Origin: Gnetum montanum
Lineage: Eukaryota; Streptophyta; Gnetopsida; Gnetales; Gnetaceae
NCBI GenBank assembly: GCA_015680685.1
Contig: MNCI01016577.1
Coordinates: 1-64,000, forward strand
Direction of reading: 5' to 3'
DNA: 64,000 bases
Below the pieces are notes generated by a model. That model was not told the DNA's origin. It saw nothing but the letters and a program-made list of their open reading frames with translations, and did not search any database. Shown here piece after piece: positions 1-10,759 of the stretch. Every line of letters begins with the position of its first letter. Position 1 is the stretch's first letter. The translations under genes and the position numbers were made by a program.

Positions 1-561
1 TGTGAGTAGTTGTCCCTGCCATGAACAGCTGGTGCTCATGGGGATTAGAGCCTGGAATATATATCATTGATCTAAGGCCCTGATGCCTAACCTCTTCACT
101 AGAGTGAGGAGGAGGAACATCATTTTCCAAGAAACCCATCATGAGGGGTTCCTCTTCTCCTATTTCACTAATGACGTGGGGAATCTTGCCCTTCAATAGT
201 AAATGTTGGCTCTCCTGCCTTGCATCCCAAATACGTTGGGCGTTTGTGGGACGATAATCCCTTGTGTCATAATCATCCAAAATGTATTCAGCAAGCAGCT
301 CGTGCATGCCAATCCATACCAAGGCACGGGAAAGCATATTGGGAGCAGAGCGATCTGTGGTAACACAATGTTACCTTACATGTCTCTCCACCGCAATTAC
401 TCATCTTGATGGAAAACAAAGGTAAAATTTGGCACATACTCATCGGGATGAGTATATGTGACTTTAGACTGTTGAGGACATGGTTGATTTCGGTTATGCG
501 TATGATGCTGACTTTCTCCTGTATTGTCCTTAGGTGAGTTGATTTCGTGAGAAGAAGCCAT
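1..561 (-). pseudogene. Athila-type gag, 5' part (element P), cut by window edge
   Basis: The minus strand opens with ATG at 561-559 and the product starts MASSHEINSPKDNTGESQHH, nearly identical to the intact gag at 47939. Gag would form the particle that packages the element RNA. Two in-frame stops are visible, at 397-399 and 376-378; each is a CAA-to-TAA change against the intact copy, the pattern left by cytosine deamination. Only about 187 codons are in the window; the capsid core and anything downstream lie beyond the left edge. Confidence 0.85.
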
Positions 562-686
562 TTCAATTGGTGTGCAGTTTTACCGTTATTTATGTTCTTG
601 ATTAACTGATTAACCCTAAGGTTTGTTTAAGGCTCACAATGATGTGAGTGATATCTCTTATGTTTAATTGGTGTACAAACACTTAG

Positions 687-704
687 TCCCCGGCAACGGC
701 GCCA
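687..704 (-). promoter_or_regulatory. Primer binding site of P, tRNA-Asp type
   Basis: On the minus strand this reads TGGCGCCGTTGCCGGGGA, complementary to the 3' end of plant tRNA-Asp and the usual Athila primer site. It starts one base after the LTR, so the LTR at 706-1533 is a 5' LTR and P extends leftwards. Confidence 0.9.
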
Positions 705-705
705 A

Positions 706-1533
706 TGATGTGTGGCGAGGTACCCCTACACTCAACCATATGAATACGAGCGTACACGCGCGATCCGGTCGAACTCCGCAGACTAAATGCCTTAACGCCA
801 CAAGAAACACTTGGGGTTAATCGTTCGTTGTCTTCCCAGGCTTGCTTGTAAGTGTCACGGTGTATGGTTAAGCAAGTTTGAGGTATGTGATTTTTTTGGT
901 ATTTTCGGCTTATCTTCTATGCTATCAGGGGAAAGGGTTGAGAAACTAAGCTAACTCTAACTAAAGATCTAAGTCTAAATTAACTAGCGTCAACATCCGT
1001 TCCCTCTTACCGGACACACCCTGAACTATGCAACTGTGGCTTACCAAACGCTAGCCGTTACTGGGATCGCCACACATAACGCAAGTGCTCGAAGTGGTCG
1101 TACTGAGGCACCTATTTAGCTTAAGTGTGATAAGCAGCCGATTCCTTGACTAGCCGTACACGTCCGTAGACGCTCGTAATCAAGTCGTACTTGAACGCAC
1201 TAGGAAAGTAGTAAATGAAAGCAATAAATGAAACCACGTGCTGCAAGGTTTATCCAATCAAGTTCATCTTTATTGCCGTACACAACTTGGGTTCAGGTTA
1301 CAAGCTGCTCGAATAAAGAGCCGTTCACTCTAGGACTCCTACTGCGGGCACATGGGGAAAAATTCTAACTCTGGAGTGATCAATCTGCCAGAGCTTCACT
1401 ACACTAGCCAGGATTGGAAAATGAAGGGAGTGCCGCCTCTTATTTATAGATATGGTGGCGGGACGCGATATCGCGTATGCGATATCGCAGGAGAAGACAC
1501 GATATCGCGGCACATGCAAGTCGCGTCTCATCA
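706..1533 (-). repeat. 5' LTR of element P (Athila type)
   Basis: Reading on the minus strand it runs from TGATGAGACGCG to a terminus that is normally CTCATCA (here ACACATCA, one base changed). A TATA box (TATAAATA) lies at about 1440-1450 with GATATCGCG palindromes just upstream (1461-1511). It is 828 bp against 1064 bp for the same LTR type at 46730; the shortfall matches loss of most of the internal repeats containing GTACGGCTAGTCAAGGAATC, of which one remains near 1130-1195. The right flank is the 3' UTR tail of A, so P is nested in A. Confidence 0.85.
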
Positions 1534-1763
1534 CTCGTCCTCGAGTTACAAGGAGAACAAGCTTTAGTGATTACATAGTGAATAGGTATGGGATTATTAA
1601 CTAGAAAAAGAAATGGACTAATGCCGTAGTGTGGGAAGACACAACACAGAGAAAAAATGCTACAACTACAAAAATGGGGAACTCATGTAGTTCCTGGTGG
1701 CGGTGGCTCCTCCATGGGTGCTTTCCCTTTGTCACGTGCTTTGAGCTTTGAAGGTTGATGACG
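1534..1763 (-). other. 3' UTR tail of element A, interrupted by P
   Basis: On the minus strand it contains AATAATCCCATACCT and ends AACTCGAGGACGAG. The same text in elements E and F lies 22 bases before their 3' LTR. Here the next bases (TTTTCATTTAGTCATGGGGG...) are absent and P's LTR begins, so P entered A just before A's plus-strand primer. No gene is seen. Confidence 0.7.
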
Positions 1764-4469
1764 CTAAAGAATAGCCTGGAGCTTCTCCTCTTTGGTCCAA
1801 GGGTCTTGTGCCGTCCATGCTGATTCTCCGATGTTTGATGAAGTTGGCACTTCCCACGGACAGGGTAGTTGTAGGAACATTTGATTAGCTTTGACGTACC
1901 ATGCCGCGAACACCCATCGTTCCTCTTCGTAGGCCCTGGATCTATCCTTGTATTCATGAAGTTCTGTTAGTTGGCGAGCTAATTCAGTTGCCACATCTTT
2001 CTTTCCTTGGTAGCTTTCCTTTACCACCCCAAGTTCAGAATTTGCAACATCTAGTTTTTCAGCCAACTTCTTTTGTTCTGCAAATTCTGCTTCATATTTA
2101 ATATGGGTGGAAGCTACCTACTGCTCGAGCTCTGACCTCGGGTGTCCTGCTGTTAACATGGCTAGGTTGGCATATTGAAGATTTTCCAACTCCATGTATT
2201 CAGTTAAGTCTTGGATCTGCAGGTCCCGGTTCTTAATTTCCACCTGGTGGGTGTAGGCATAAGTGTCCAATATGGCCCCCCAATCAGTGTGCTGGGCACT
2301 GATGTTGTTGATCTGGGATTTTTCCATATGGATCTCCTTCTCCAAGATCTGTTTGTACATCCCCACCTGATCACGAAAGTGCTCCTTCAGCTTCTCATGT
2401 CGTTTAGCCTCATTCTGCCATGCACTAATCTCGATGGCTGATTTCTGTCGAATAGCGCGTACCTCCTCCATTGAGAGGGTTCGATTTTCTCTGGCTAAAC
2501 AGCTTACATCTTATTTGACTCGAATGAATTGTTCTCGCAGCCGATGAAAGTGCTCATTGAGAACATTCTTTTGCTTCTCCACAGAAGTCAACCGAAGGTT
2601 ATTGGCAACCAACTGCTTATTTTCTTCTTGTAAGGCCTTGAGTGCCTTAAGGTGCGCATGAGTTTGCACCTTTGCTGCGGAGGCATCCCAAGTGGCCGTC
2701 TCCTTTTCTTCTACCACCGTCTTATATTCTGCAATTAATTTTGTGAGTTGCTCGGTTCTAAAATTATCTAACTGGTTTGCGGGAACCAAACGCAAGGGAT
2801 CCTGCTATGCTACTTGTAAGGCGATGAGCTGTACTTGTAATTTCTACACTTCAGCTTCAGCATGTTCAACCCTTACTTCGGATATGATCAGTTTTCCCTT
2901 TGTCAAAATGAGGTCTGACTGTATTACGGTTACATCCTGAGGGATGTCAAACAGAGATGTTAAAACTTGTCCTGTTTGAAGCAATCTGTCCAATACATCC
3001 TCATGTTCTGCAGGAGTCATTGAGGTTCCGGCGATAGTTTGAGCATCCTATGCTCCTGAAAGATTAGCCGGTGGCACAACAGGTACATTAAAAGATTCCT
3101 TGATGTGGTTAGCGACCACTTTAGCTGCTCCCGCAGCATCCTGGTGTTGCATGACCACCACCGTGGCCCCTTCACCAGTCTCTAATTGCACTTGAAAAGA
3201 TGCCGCACGTCCAGAAATCTGTTGTGACCATCTACATTCCCCTCCTCCTATTTGCACTAACAACTCACCCCTTGTGCGATCTATTGAAATTGTAGGCTAA
3301 CTGGCATCATCGATGACACGGAAGAGATTGGTGTCATCACGACTTCCCCAACTGACCGTCTTAGCAATGGTCCTCAGATGGCTCATTGACGATCTATAGT
3401 CTTGCGGCGGCGGCTGATCTTGGCCTGTGCCGGGTCCTGCTTCTTGTTGTTGGCTGGGGCCTGTGGCTGGAGGTTGACTGGGTCCTGCAAGTTGAGTTGC
3501 AGGTGATCCAGTCATTGGTTCTTCATCTTCTTCATCAGGTCCCAACTCCTCGCCAGTGCTCTTTCTTGGAGCTGGCACCTTTAACAATTCAGCATAAGAA
3601 GCGTTTTGGGCCTTTTGGAGGACGTCATTTGTGTATCCTCGAATACCTGCCCGACAGCACAGTTTTCTGATAAGGTAGGGAAAAGGGAGTGCCATTTTCC
3701 CTGTCCTCCGTTCCTCAAATCGCCTTAGGATCTTCGTCAAATATAGATGGGGAAGGTTAGCGTTAACCTTTTCCATCAACACTGCACATCCTCTTGCCAT
3801 GTACGTTGATATTCTTTTTAAACCTTTTGTCGAGAAGAGGTGATAGGTCCTGATTTTGAAATAGACTCACTCTTCCGTAGTCAGCTCACCAAAAGCTTTA
3901 TCTCTGCCATAAGCCTTTTCTAGCCAATCCTTTCGCACATCAGGGTCGGATCGGGTGGATAACCGAGCAACATGGGGGCCTGAATTCGGAAGGTTTAACA
4001 CTTCCGAAATTGCCTATGCAGAAAAAACCACTGTCACACCACCGATGTTTACCGTGGTGCCTTGCTCTTTATTGTGCCAAAACAGGTACGTTTCTCCTAA
4101 GTACCAGGCACCTTGTTTAGAGAGGACAGGCCATAAGGGAGATCCTTTGAGGTGATCCCTAACAACCTCAGGCGCGAACTCTACAAAATATTTGAAGTTG
4201 AGTTCCACAATCACCGAAGCAATTGTGGACTTCGTGTGGATGGCCTGAACACATTTCGGGGGCAACGTGAGTTGTTGTCCCAGTTCAGGCGCAGCAGCAC
4301 CTCCTTCTGCCTGCCCGGACCGTCTGGTAGGAGGTTCATCTTGATGGATGCTGAATGAATGCACCTCCTGTTCATTATGTTGTCCGACAGGGACTTGTCT
4401 TCGACCTCTCCTAGGTTTTTTTGGTCCACCTTGGGTAGGACTCTTCTGCTGGGAGCGTTTCGGGGCCAT
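1764..4469 (-). pseudogene. ORF3 of element A: plant-transposon-protein-like domain plus long coiled coil
   Basis: About 900 codons in essentially one frame with about eight in-frame stops and no obvious frameshift, so recently open. The start is ATG at 4469, giving MAPKRSQQKSPTQGGPKKPR, a basic nuclear-signal-like N terminus; an upstream TTG is not needed. The middle (about 4200-3600) includes VNIGGVTVVFSA, PDVRKDWLEKAYG and ALPFPYLIRKLCCRAGI, spaced as in the 'putative plant transposon protein' family common in plant Athila-like elements (from memory, Pfam Transposase_32). A Pro/Gln/Gly-rich linker near 3400-3550 follows, then some 350 residues of charged heptad-rich coiled coil to the end. 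It occupies the env-like position. No signal peptide or clear membrane segment is seen, so an envelope role is not supported. Function unknown. Confidence 0.7.
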
Positions 4470-4685
4470 CTGCAATCACACGGGCCAACGTTAGTAAGGT
4501 TGTTTAGGAAATCTGGTTATACCTTACTACGCCTTAATTAAAGATCATTTTTTATTGTGTGATTGTGCCCAAAAATTATGATAATGGGTCCTATGACTTA
4601 GGCAGATTTCCGTTTTAATCTCTCGGTATACTTAAGGTTATATGATTTTTGGCACAATTTTCTAAGTGCTAGTATTAATTACCCT
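4470..4685 (-). promoter_or_regulatory. Likely 5' UTR intron with splice acceptor at the ORF3 start
   Basis: Directly before the ORF3 ATG the minus strand reads TTACTAAC (4497-4490) and then, after a short gap, GTGTGATTGCAG (ending 4470). That is a near-ideal plant branch point and 3' splice site with correct spacing, placing the exon start at the ATG. A possible donor is AGG|GTAATT with GT at 4682-4681; the donor is a guess. Copy B keeps a recognisable but decayed version near 13208-13240. Confidence 0.5.
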
Positions 4686-4934
4686 AATTGATGTCCTTTG
4701 GGAAATGACAAATTTCAAAAACGTTAGGCACTTTTCGGCAAGTGTCTCTTCCCCACGACTAAACTGAACACTCCAGGTTCAAGCAGGTTCAAACGGAATT
4801 CCAATCGAAGTACCAGCGCGCGAGATATAGGTGAAAAAGCAAGGGTCACTCAAGCACAAGTCGCATAGAAAAAATTCAAAAAGTTCCCCCGACGTAAATG
4901 TCAAATGAAGCTAAGTGTTGCGGCGGGGGTGTTC

Positions 4935-4998
4935 CTATTTATAGGAAAGGGGGACGCGATATCGCGTACGGTACATCGCGTATGCGATATCTCGGCCC
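4935..4998 (-). promoter_or_regulatory. Internal promoter upstream of ORF3
   Basis: Minus strand: two GATATCGCG-type palindrome units (4955-4993), then TTTCCTATAAATAGG (about 4948-4934). This is the order and spacing of the LTR promoters in the window (palindrome array, then TATAAATA), but no LTR ends are seen around it. It lies about 470 bases upstream of the ORF3 ATG and could drive a separate ORF3 transcript. The corresponding place in copy B (about 13645-13670) keeps a TATATATA-like core. Confidence 0.5.
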
Positions 4999-6363
4999 AG
5001 CTAAAGTGAGATAACTGACAAAGACCAAATTTTAAATGATTTTTCTGGAAATTAATGTGTAAAACTAGGACATTAACAAGAATTAATGAATTCAAGGGTA
5101 ATTACATGAAGTCAAGAGGCACTTTGAAGGAGATTGGTGTGAATTCAAAAAATTAAAACTTTGGCGGTTATGAAGAAAAGGGAATATAATGGTACATTGG
5201 AATGTTAAAGTTTGAGGGTTAATACATGGAAAAGAAAATTATGAAAAACTAAGCTGAGGGTAAGAAATTGTGTGTTCTAGCTAGAGAATTAATGAAGATT
5301 ACAACAAAATTACACAAGTGGGTCCTCCCCAAAGCAGGTTTCAACCTATGATGCCCTTGTGTAACCACACTTAAAGTGTCCGTGGGCACTGGAAGGGTTA
5401 GATGTAATCTGCACTAACTCCACACAACACACACATGTAAATATCACCGGAATGAGATGAAAATTCCATGCTACACGGGACACGAGTTACAATTACACGA
5501 ACAGTGAGATGAGACGAAGTGTAGAAAGGGATCGTAGAGATCGGGACATGAGGTGACTGATCTAGAGCACAATGAATCCTGCGTGAAAAGCATGATTAAG
5601 GTGTCATTAACCCATCGTTCCAAGATCAGGACCAAGTCCATCCTTCAAATCAGTGACATCGCATTGCTTCATCCCATGATGAATCAACTGTGAGAGTATC
5701 ATAACAACAAGGCGTACGATCACTTGGCGTTTAGTACAAGGGAGGAGTTATTTTTGTTTTATGGCACTTCCTTTTTCTTTTCTTCTTCTCGTTTTTTTCA
5801 CTTTACTGAATCTAGAGAAGCCACCAACCCTTAGGCATGGGTGCATGTCTTTCCAGTGGGACCCCCTAGAACAACGTTTGATTTTCGAGTGCCCTTTTTG
5901 ATTACTCTTACTCCCATTTTTCTTTAGATCTACAAGGATCTTAGTACAACCAAGTTGCATGATAACACCCACAGATGTCACCAAGGAGAATCCACAAGTC
6001 CCCTTGATGTCACACCCTAATCATTCCCTCTTGGTCCATCCTTCTTCATTCTGGGTACAATAACACAAAGTTAATTTTAAGTTTAGAAATCTCAAGAATA
6101 TCACTGTACCCTAGAATAGAACCTCTTTATTTATAGAGTGGATGAGTGGGTGTAATGGGCTCACTATTTCAAATAATTGACCACTTGTGACTTAATAACA
6201 TAAAACACATCTCAACCAATGATCCACATGAGTGTTTTATTCGTAGATGAGATTACTAAGACAACCACACAAAAAGATAAAACAAAAAGTTGAAAAATGA
6301 AAAACTGAAAAACAAAAAGTTGAAAAATTAAAGAAAATTAAAAACATTTATTAATCCTGCTTG
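4999..6363 (-). other. Untranslated region of A between gag and ORF3 promoter
   Basis: No credible gene on either strand. A conserved family block at 5319-5338 (minus: CTGCTTTGGGGAGGACCCAC) is shared with the 3' UTRs of E (about 25710) and F (about 52510) and with B (about 14010). It shows that ORF3 was placed downstream of the standard Athila 3' UTR. No pol sequence is seen. Confidence 0.65.
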
Positions 6364-8343
6364 TCATGGAAATGGGGGATATCCCCCATGACTAAACGGT
6401 TGAGTATGGCTAGGATTAATAAATGGAAAATGAGGATCCTTGCATATTGGAAATATTAAAGTTGGTCCATACTTATCACCTTGAATTTCACGCACTTTAT
6501 AATAAACACAGTGGGGCACTTCATACGATGTAGTTCCCGGATAACGAGTTGACCCACTATGATGTTTAGGACCGTTAGATGGTATGCAAGGATTGGGCTG
6601 ATGCCTTCCATGGTTGCGTTCATTGGGCCGTATGGTTGTTGGAGCGTAAGTTGGTGGCTCTGATGAAGTTACATGAGGCGTTGGGTTCGAAGGTAAGGGT
6701 GCACCACATTGTTGGGCTTGTGCTAGGTTGGAAGATGCAGTGGCCTCAGAGTTATGTTGTCCCTTCCTACGGCCGTGTTTAAAGAAAGGACACCTTTGAT
6801 GTTGCTGAGGCTCTTCACTGCAGTTAGTAGCAGTAGCACAAGTGTTGTTCGTGGGTTGCGGTGGTACAAACACCTTAGGAATAGTTGGTGGCATTGTGGA
6901 AGGAGGGAAAGGATAAGAATGTTGAAAGTTAGGAGGAATGAAAGGTGCACAAGGTGGTGGTTGTGTTGGAGGTATGGGCTGATAGTATTGTGGAGAATGG
7001 TGTTGTGGTGAGATAAAGTGTGGTGGCCCAGTTGAAGAAACAGGAGGTTGAACGTTATAAGCATTTGGATTCGGAAGATGTGAAGGGTGCCTCCAGTCTA
7101 AGGGTGGATTCCCCCACGACTGGGATTTTTGCCACTGTGGTCTAACATAGTATCTCTGTACAAACTCTGGATGTAACGTGTTTCCCCAATGCTCATGTAT
7201 ATGTAACAATATTGGGCATTGGCCTTTGGGGTGATCGTACAAGAATATGTTGCATTCATATGTATGATTGGCAGTTGAGCACTTAGTCCCTTCGTTCTTT
7301 CTTTCCGAATGTCTATTATTTCGCCCTGCTTCTTGGGTTTTCAAAACTTTATCTCCAATGATGTTGACATATTCTCCACACTTTTGATTCATCCATTCCA
7401 ACATCTTATTGATCTTTTCCTCAGCTTCTTCTAACAATTTTTGTATAGGCAAAGATGATGTTTCCACCTTGGAATTTGTTGATCTCTTCTTGTTATGATC
7501 ATGGACCTTTGTTGAGTTGCAATTTTAGTCCCGTTGATGTTTTTCAACACTCTCCCATGTAGCTAATTCTCCTTCTTCTTTTGCTACCCGCTTAACAAGC
7601 TCTTGGATTTGATGGGTTCGTAGTTTGTATAGTTGACCTCGGGCATACGTTCCTAAGATCTCTCTTGTTTCATTACGTAGCCCATCAACGATGTGATACA
7701 TTAGCCTTTTCTCGGAAAACCCATGGCCTGGACAGTTGTTTAATAGTGAATAATATCTTTCTAAGGCCATGTCCAAGGGTTCATGTTTTGCTTGTTTCTA
7801 TTCTTGGATTTGTTTCCTCAAGGCTGACACTCTTGCATAGGTTTAATATTTTTCATTAAATACTTCTACCATTGTTGACTAGCGTCGTATTGAATTTGGT
7901 TTTAACGATCTATACCATACTTTTGCTTGGTCAACGAGTGTCATAGGAAAGAGCTTCAGTTTTTTCCAACTATTATCAATGTTATTCCATGTGCAGGCAT
8001 CGTAGAAGGCTAGTATATGTTGATGTGGATCTAAGTCATAGCCTCTTGAAAATTTAGGAAAGTTGTTTAAATCGAGCCTAGGTAGTCGGCTCTCTTTACG
8101 ATGCCTACGTGAGATTCGAATGGCCTCTTGTATTTGTGTTAAGCTTGTAGTGGCCAGTGGTGGTTCATTGTCATCTGGTAAGTTATGTCTTTTTGTGTTA
8201 GGATGACGTTTTTTTTGTTCATGCTTATAGGAAACTCCCACTTCAGGTTGTATACTCCAATCTTCATCGTCATACAGTTCGTTGGTCCTCCAATGAACGT
8301 CCTCACTAAGTGTGGCGTTATTATCATCTTGTTGGAGAGACAT
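6364..8343 (-). pseudogene. Athila-type gag of element A (no protease or pol)
   Basis: Begins MSLQQDDNNATLSEDVHW at 8343. The capsid region follows: FPKFSRGYDLDPHQHILAF, then KKLKLFPMTLVDQAKVWYRS, a stop at about 7878, a degraded stretch, then NCPGHGFSEKRLMYHIVDGL. A second stop near 7525 precedes a 367-codon open tail (7467-6364) with the zinc-finger-like CNIFLYDHPKGQCPI and a Pro/His/Gln-rich region. The final residues SHGGYPPFP are encoded by a PPT-like sequence. The protease and RT found after gag in E are missing, so A was non-autonomous. Sequence is clearly different from the gag of F and P. Confidence 0.8.
6372..6393 (-). repeat. Perfect palindrome within a PPT-like motif at the gag end
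   Basis: ATGGGGGATATCCCCCAT (6372-6389) is an 18-base perfect palindrome overlapping the minus-strand motif AGTCATGGGGGATAT. The same AGTCATGGGGG motif ends gag or pol in E and F and also forms their 3' plus-strand primer. Confidence 0.7.
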
Positions 8344-8455
8344 TGTTGTGTGTGAATTTATGTTACTTTTAATAATTTCTTCTATTTAAGAGATATATCG
8401 TTAAGTTCTGTACAGCAACCTTGTATGATTTAACTAATCTAGATAACTAGCACCA

Positions 8456-8473
8456 TCCCCGGCAACGGCGCCA
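8456..8473 (-). promoter_or_regulatory. Primer binding site of element A, tRNA-Asp type
   Basis: Minus-strand TGGCGCCGTTGCCGGGGA, one base inside the LTR, an exact match to the site in F and P. About 110 bases separate it from the gag ATG. Confidence 0.9.
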
Positions 8474-8474
8474 A

Positions 8475-9497
8475 TGATGAGTGGCGAGGTACCCCTACAC
8501 TCAACCATACGAAACGAGCGTCGCACGCGCGATCCGGTCGAACTCCGCAGATGGACTAGTTGTGGTATCTAGATAGTTAGCCTTAGGTCGCAGTTCGCTG
8601 TCTTCCCATCTAGACTAGTTTTGCATATGTCACGTATGGTTTAGTCTAGATGAGGTGTATGATGTGTTCTAATTCTAATGCTACTCCTGATGGCAGTGGA
8701 AAATAATATTTAACTAAATCTAAGCTAAGAGGAAAAGGGTAAGAAAATCTAATCTAGCCTAAGTGCGACGAGCAACCGATTCCTTGATCAACCGTACACA
8801 TCTTGGACTTCGTGCACGACTGCCACTGGGACTACCAAGCATAGGCCTAGGTACGCCACTGGGATTACCAAGCGCAGACCCCAAATACGCCACTGGGTTA
8901 CCAAGCGTAGATCCCCCTAGCTACACCACTGGGCTACCAAGCAGTCACACTTAAATGCTCGTAATCAAGTCGAACTCGTTTCGCTTCTAGGAGTTTAGGG
9001 TTGAGAGACTAATCGCGATAAGTAACCGATTCCTTAACTAGCCGTACACACCCGTAGATGCTCGTAGTCAAGTCGTACTTACACCGCGCTATGAAAGCAA
9101 TAAATAACATGAAATAAATAACAATAAATAAACTAAGTGAATGCTGCAATGATGAAGTAATCTCGATCTTTATTGCCGGTCATGTGCGTGTCCAAGTACG
9201 ACACACTCGAATAAAGACACCATACAATCACATTCACCACACTGCGGGCAGACACGGAAAAAATTCTAACTCTGGAGGGATCAAACTGCCAGAGCTTCGC
9301 TACACTAAAATTGGGATTCCTAAACAAGGGAGAGCTGCCTCTTATTTATAGACATGGCGGCAGACTGCGATATCACATACGCAATATCGTAGGGAAGGAC
9401 GCGATATCGCGTACGTGATATCGCAGGGGATGCGATATCGCGTCGGCTGCGATATCGCGTACGCGATATCGCGGTCGACGCAAACCGCGTCTCATCA
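8475..9497 (-). repeat. 5' LTR of element A (second Athila LTR subtype)
   Basis: 1023 bp, minus strand from TGATGAGACGCG to CGCCACTCATCA. The termini and promoter region match other Athila LTRs here, but much of R/U5 differs from the F/P type and matches solo LTR S1 instead (for example ATCTAGACTAAACCATACGTG). At least five GATATCGCG-type units lie at 9366-9480, upstream of TATAAATAAGAGG (about 9350-9338). The right flanking base run is CTTAT; the partner LTR lies off the left edge. Confidence 0.85.
8821..8943. repeat. Short tandem repeats inside the LTR of A
   Basis: Four copies of a 30-36 bp unit with the core GCCACTGGGATTACCAAGC, each slightly different. Single or double versions of this core appear in the other Athila LTRs as TTGGTAATCCCAGTAG-like text. 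Confidence 0.75.
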
Positions 9498-10759
9498 CTT
9501 ATCTTTAAAAATCATTAAGAAAAGAAGTAATTAAAATAGTAAATATTAAATAATTAATGGCTAAACTCTTTTAAACATAGAGTATTTGTTCCCGCTTTTC
9601 ATATATATCCTGAACTTATACTAACACTGTTAGGTTACCAGGTAATCACTACTAGGCATACCAAGTAATCACTACTAGGGTTAGTAAGTGTTAGTATATT
9701 ATTCTTGAAGTGATTGTATTCACATTACTATAGAATAAAATATTAAATACTTAAGTATAAAAAAGTAAACTACATATAAAGTAAAATGCTCATAAGTAAA
9801 CTTAATGCTAATCCAAGTACTACAATGGAGAGAAGAAATATTGATTATATTTTTGTTATGCAATAATGTCTAGGTACATCTTACACTCAAGTAAAACTCC
9901 ATAAAATTAATTAAATCCATATTGTAGGCACTTAGAGAAAAATTTCACTAAGTCCTATGAAAGAAAATTGTAAGAGCTTTGTTAGGAGAATGACTGAAGG
10001 TGCCATAAATATGATTGGTATGCACATTTATATAAGCTTAGGGAGGATCAACCTCAACACATATACACCAACACATCCAAGAATGCATTGTTGAGGCTAC
10101 ATTAATGGGCATGCACCAATGAGGCTATGTCAATTGGCATGCGTTGATGTAGTTGACTTATAGAGATTTCATTATATCCACATGATTGATTGAAAACTTA
10201 TCCTTAAGGAACAAAATGAAACCAAGTTTCTTAAAAAATTTTAAGAAGTATGGAACTAACTAACTGATATAATAAGAAAATAGCCCTTGAGTGTCATTGT
10301 GAGATATAATTTATGTGGATACATAAATTGATGCAATGTACAAAGAATTTGGATAATTTGATAAAAATGGCAGGTGTTAGCTAGATGGATTGAGACGTGA
10401 TGAGATCTTCATCTTGTGCCTAGAGGTGGAGACTCTTGTAGCATCAAGGATCCTTCATCGCATTCCTATTCTGCTAGAGGCCTAGGCTACCATAATGCTA
10501 CTGAAATTTGGAAGGTGTTCCATAGTACTTTCATCTTTTCCTCTTTGTCCTATGAATCATGGATAGTTAAGGCAACTTTACTTAGATGGGTTGGTGCTAG
10601 TATGTTCTACAAGCATGGTAGTATATGAAACATCTCCTTCATGTTGACAAACCAAACTATGAATTGTTTATGTTCAAAGTTGAATGTACGGATGAGGCTT
10701 CACTATTCCTAGTAATCATTTATTCACCTAGCTAAGTTCTCAACAACTGAATCTTGATC
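9498..10759. other. AT-rich sequence without a recognisable gene
   Basis: Flanks A on the right. It holds a direct repeat (CCAGGTAATCACTACTAGG and CCAAGTAATCACTACTAGG, about 9638-9678). A short open frame at 10416-10628 has no recognisable content. It probably contains the decayed 3' end of B. Confidence 0.5.

Noticed and set aside
8821-8943. CRISPR-like array
   Set aside because: The repeats are imperfect, lack regular unique spacers, sit in an LTR, and the genome is a plant's.
706-9497. Tandem elements sharing the LTR at 706-1533 (3' LTR of A and 5' LTR of P)
   Set aside because: The LTR is of the F/P subtype while A's own LTR is a different subtype, and 22 bases including A's plus-strand primer are missing. 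Simple insertion of P into A's 3' UTR explains both.
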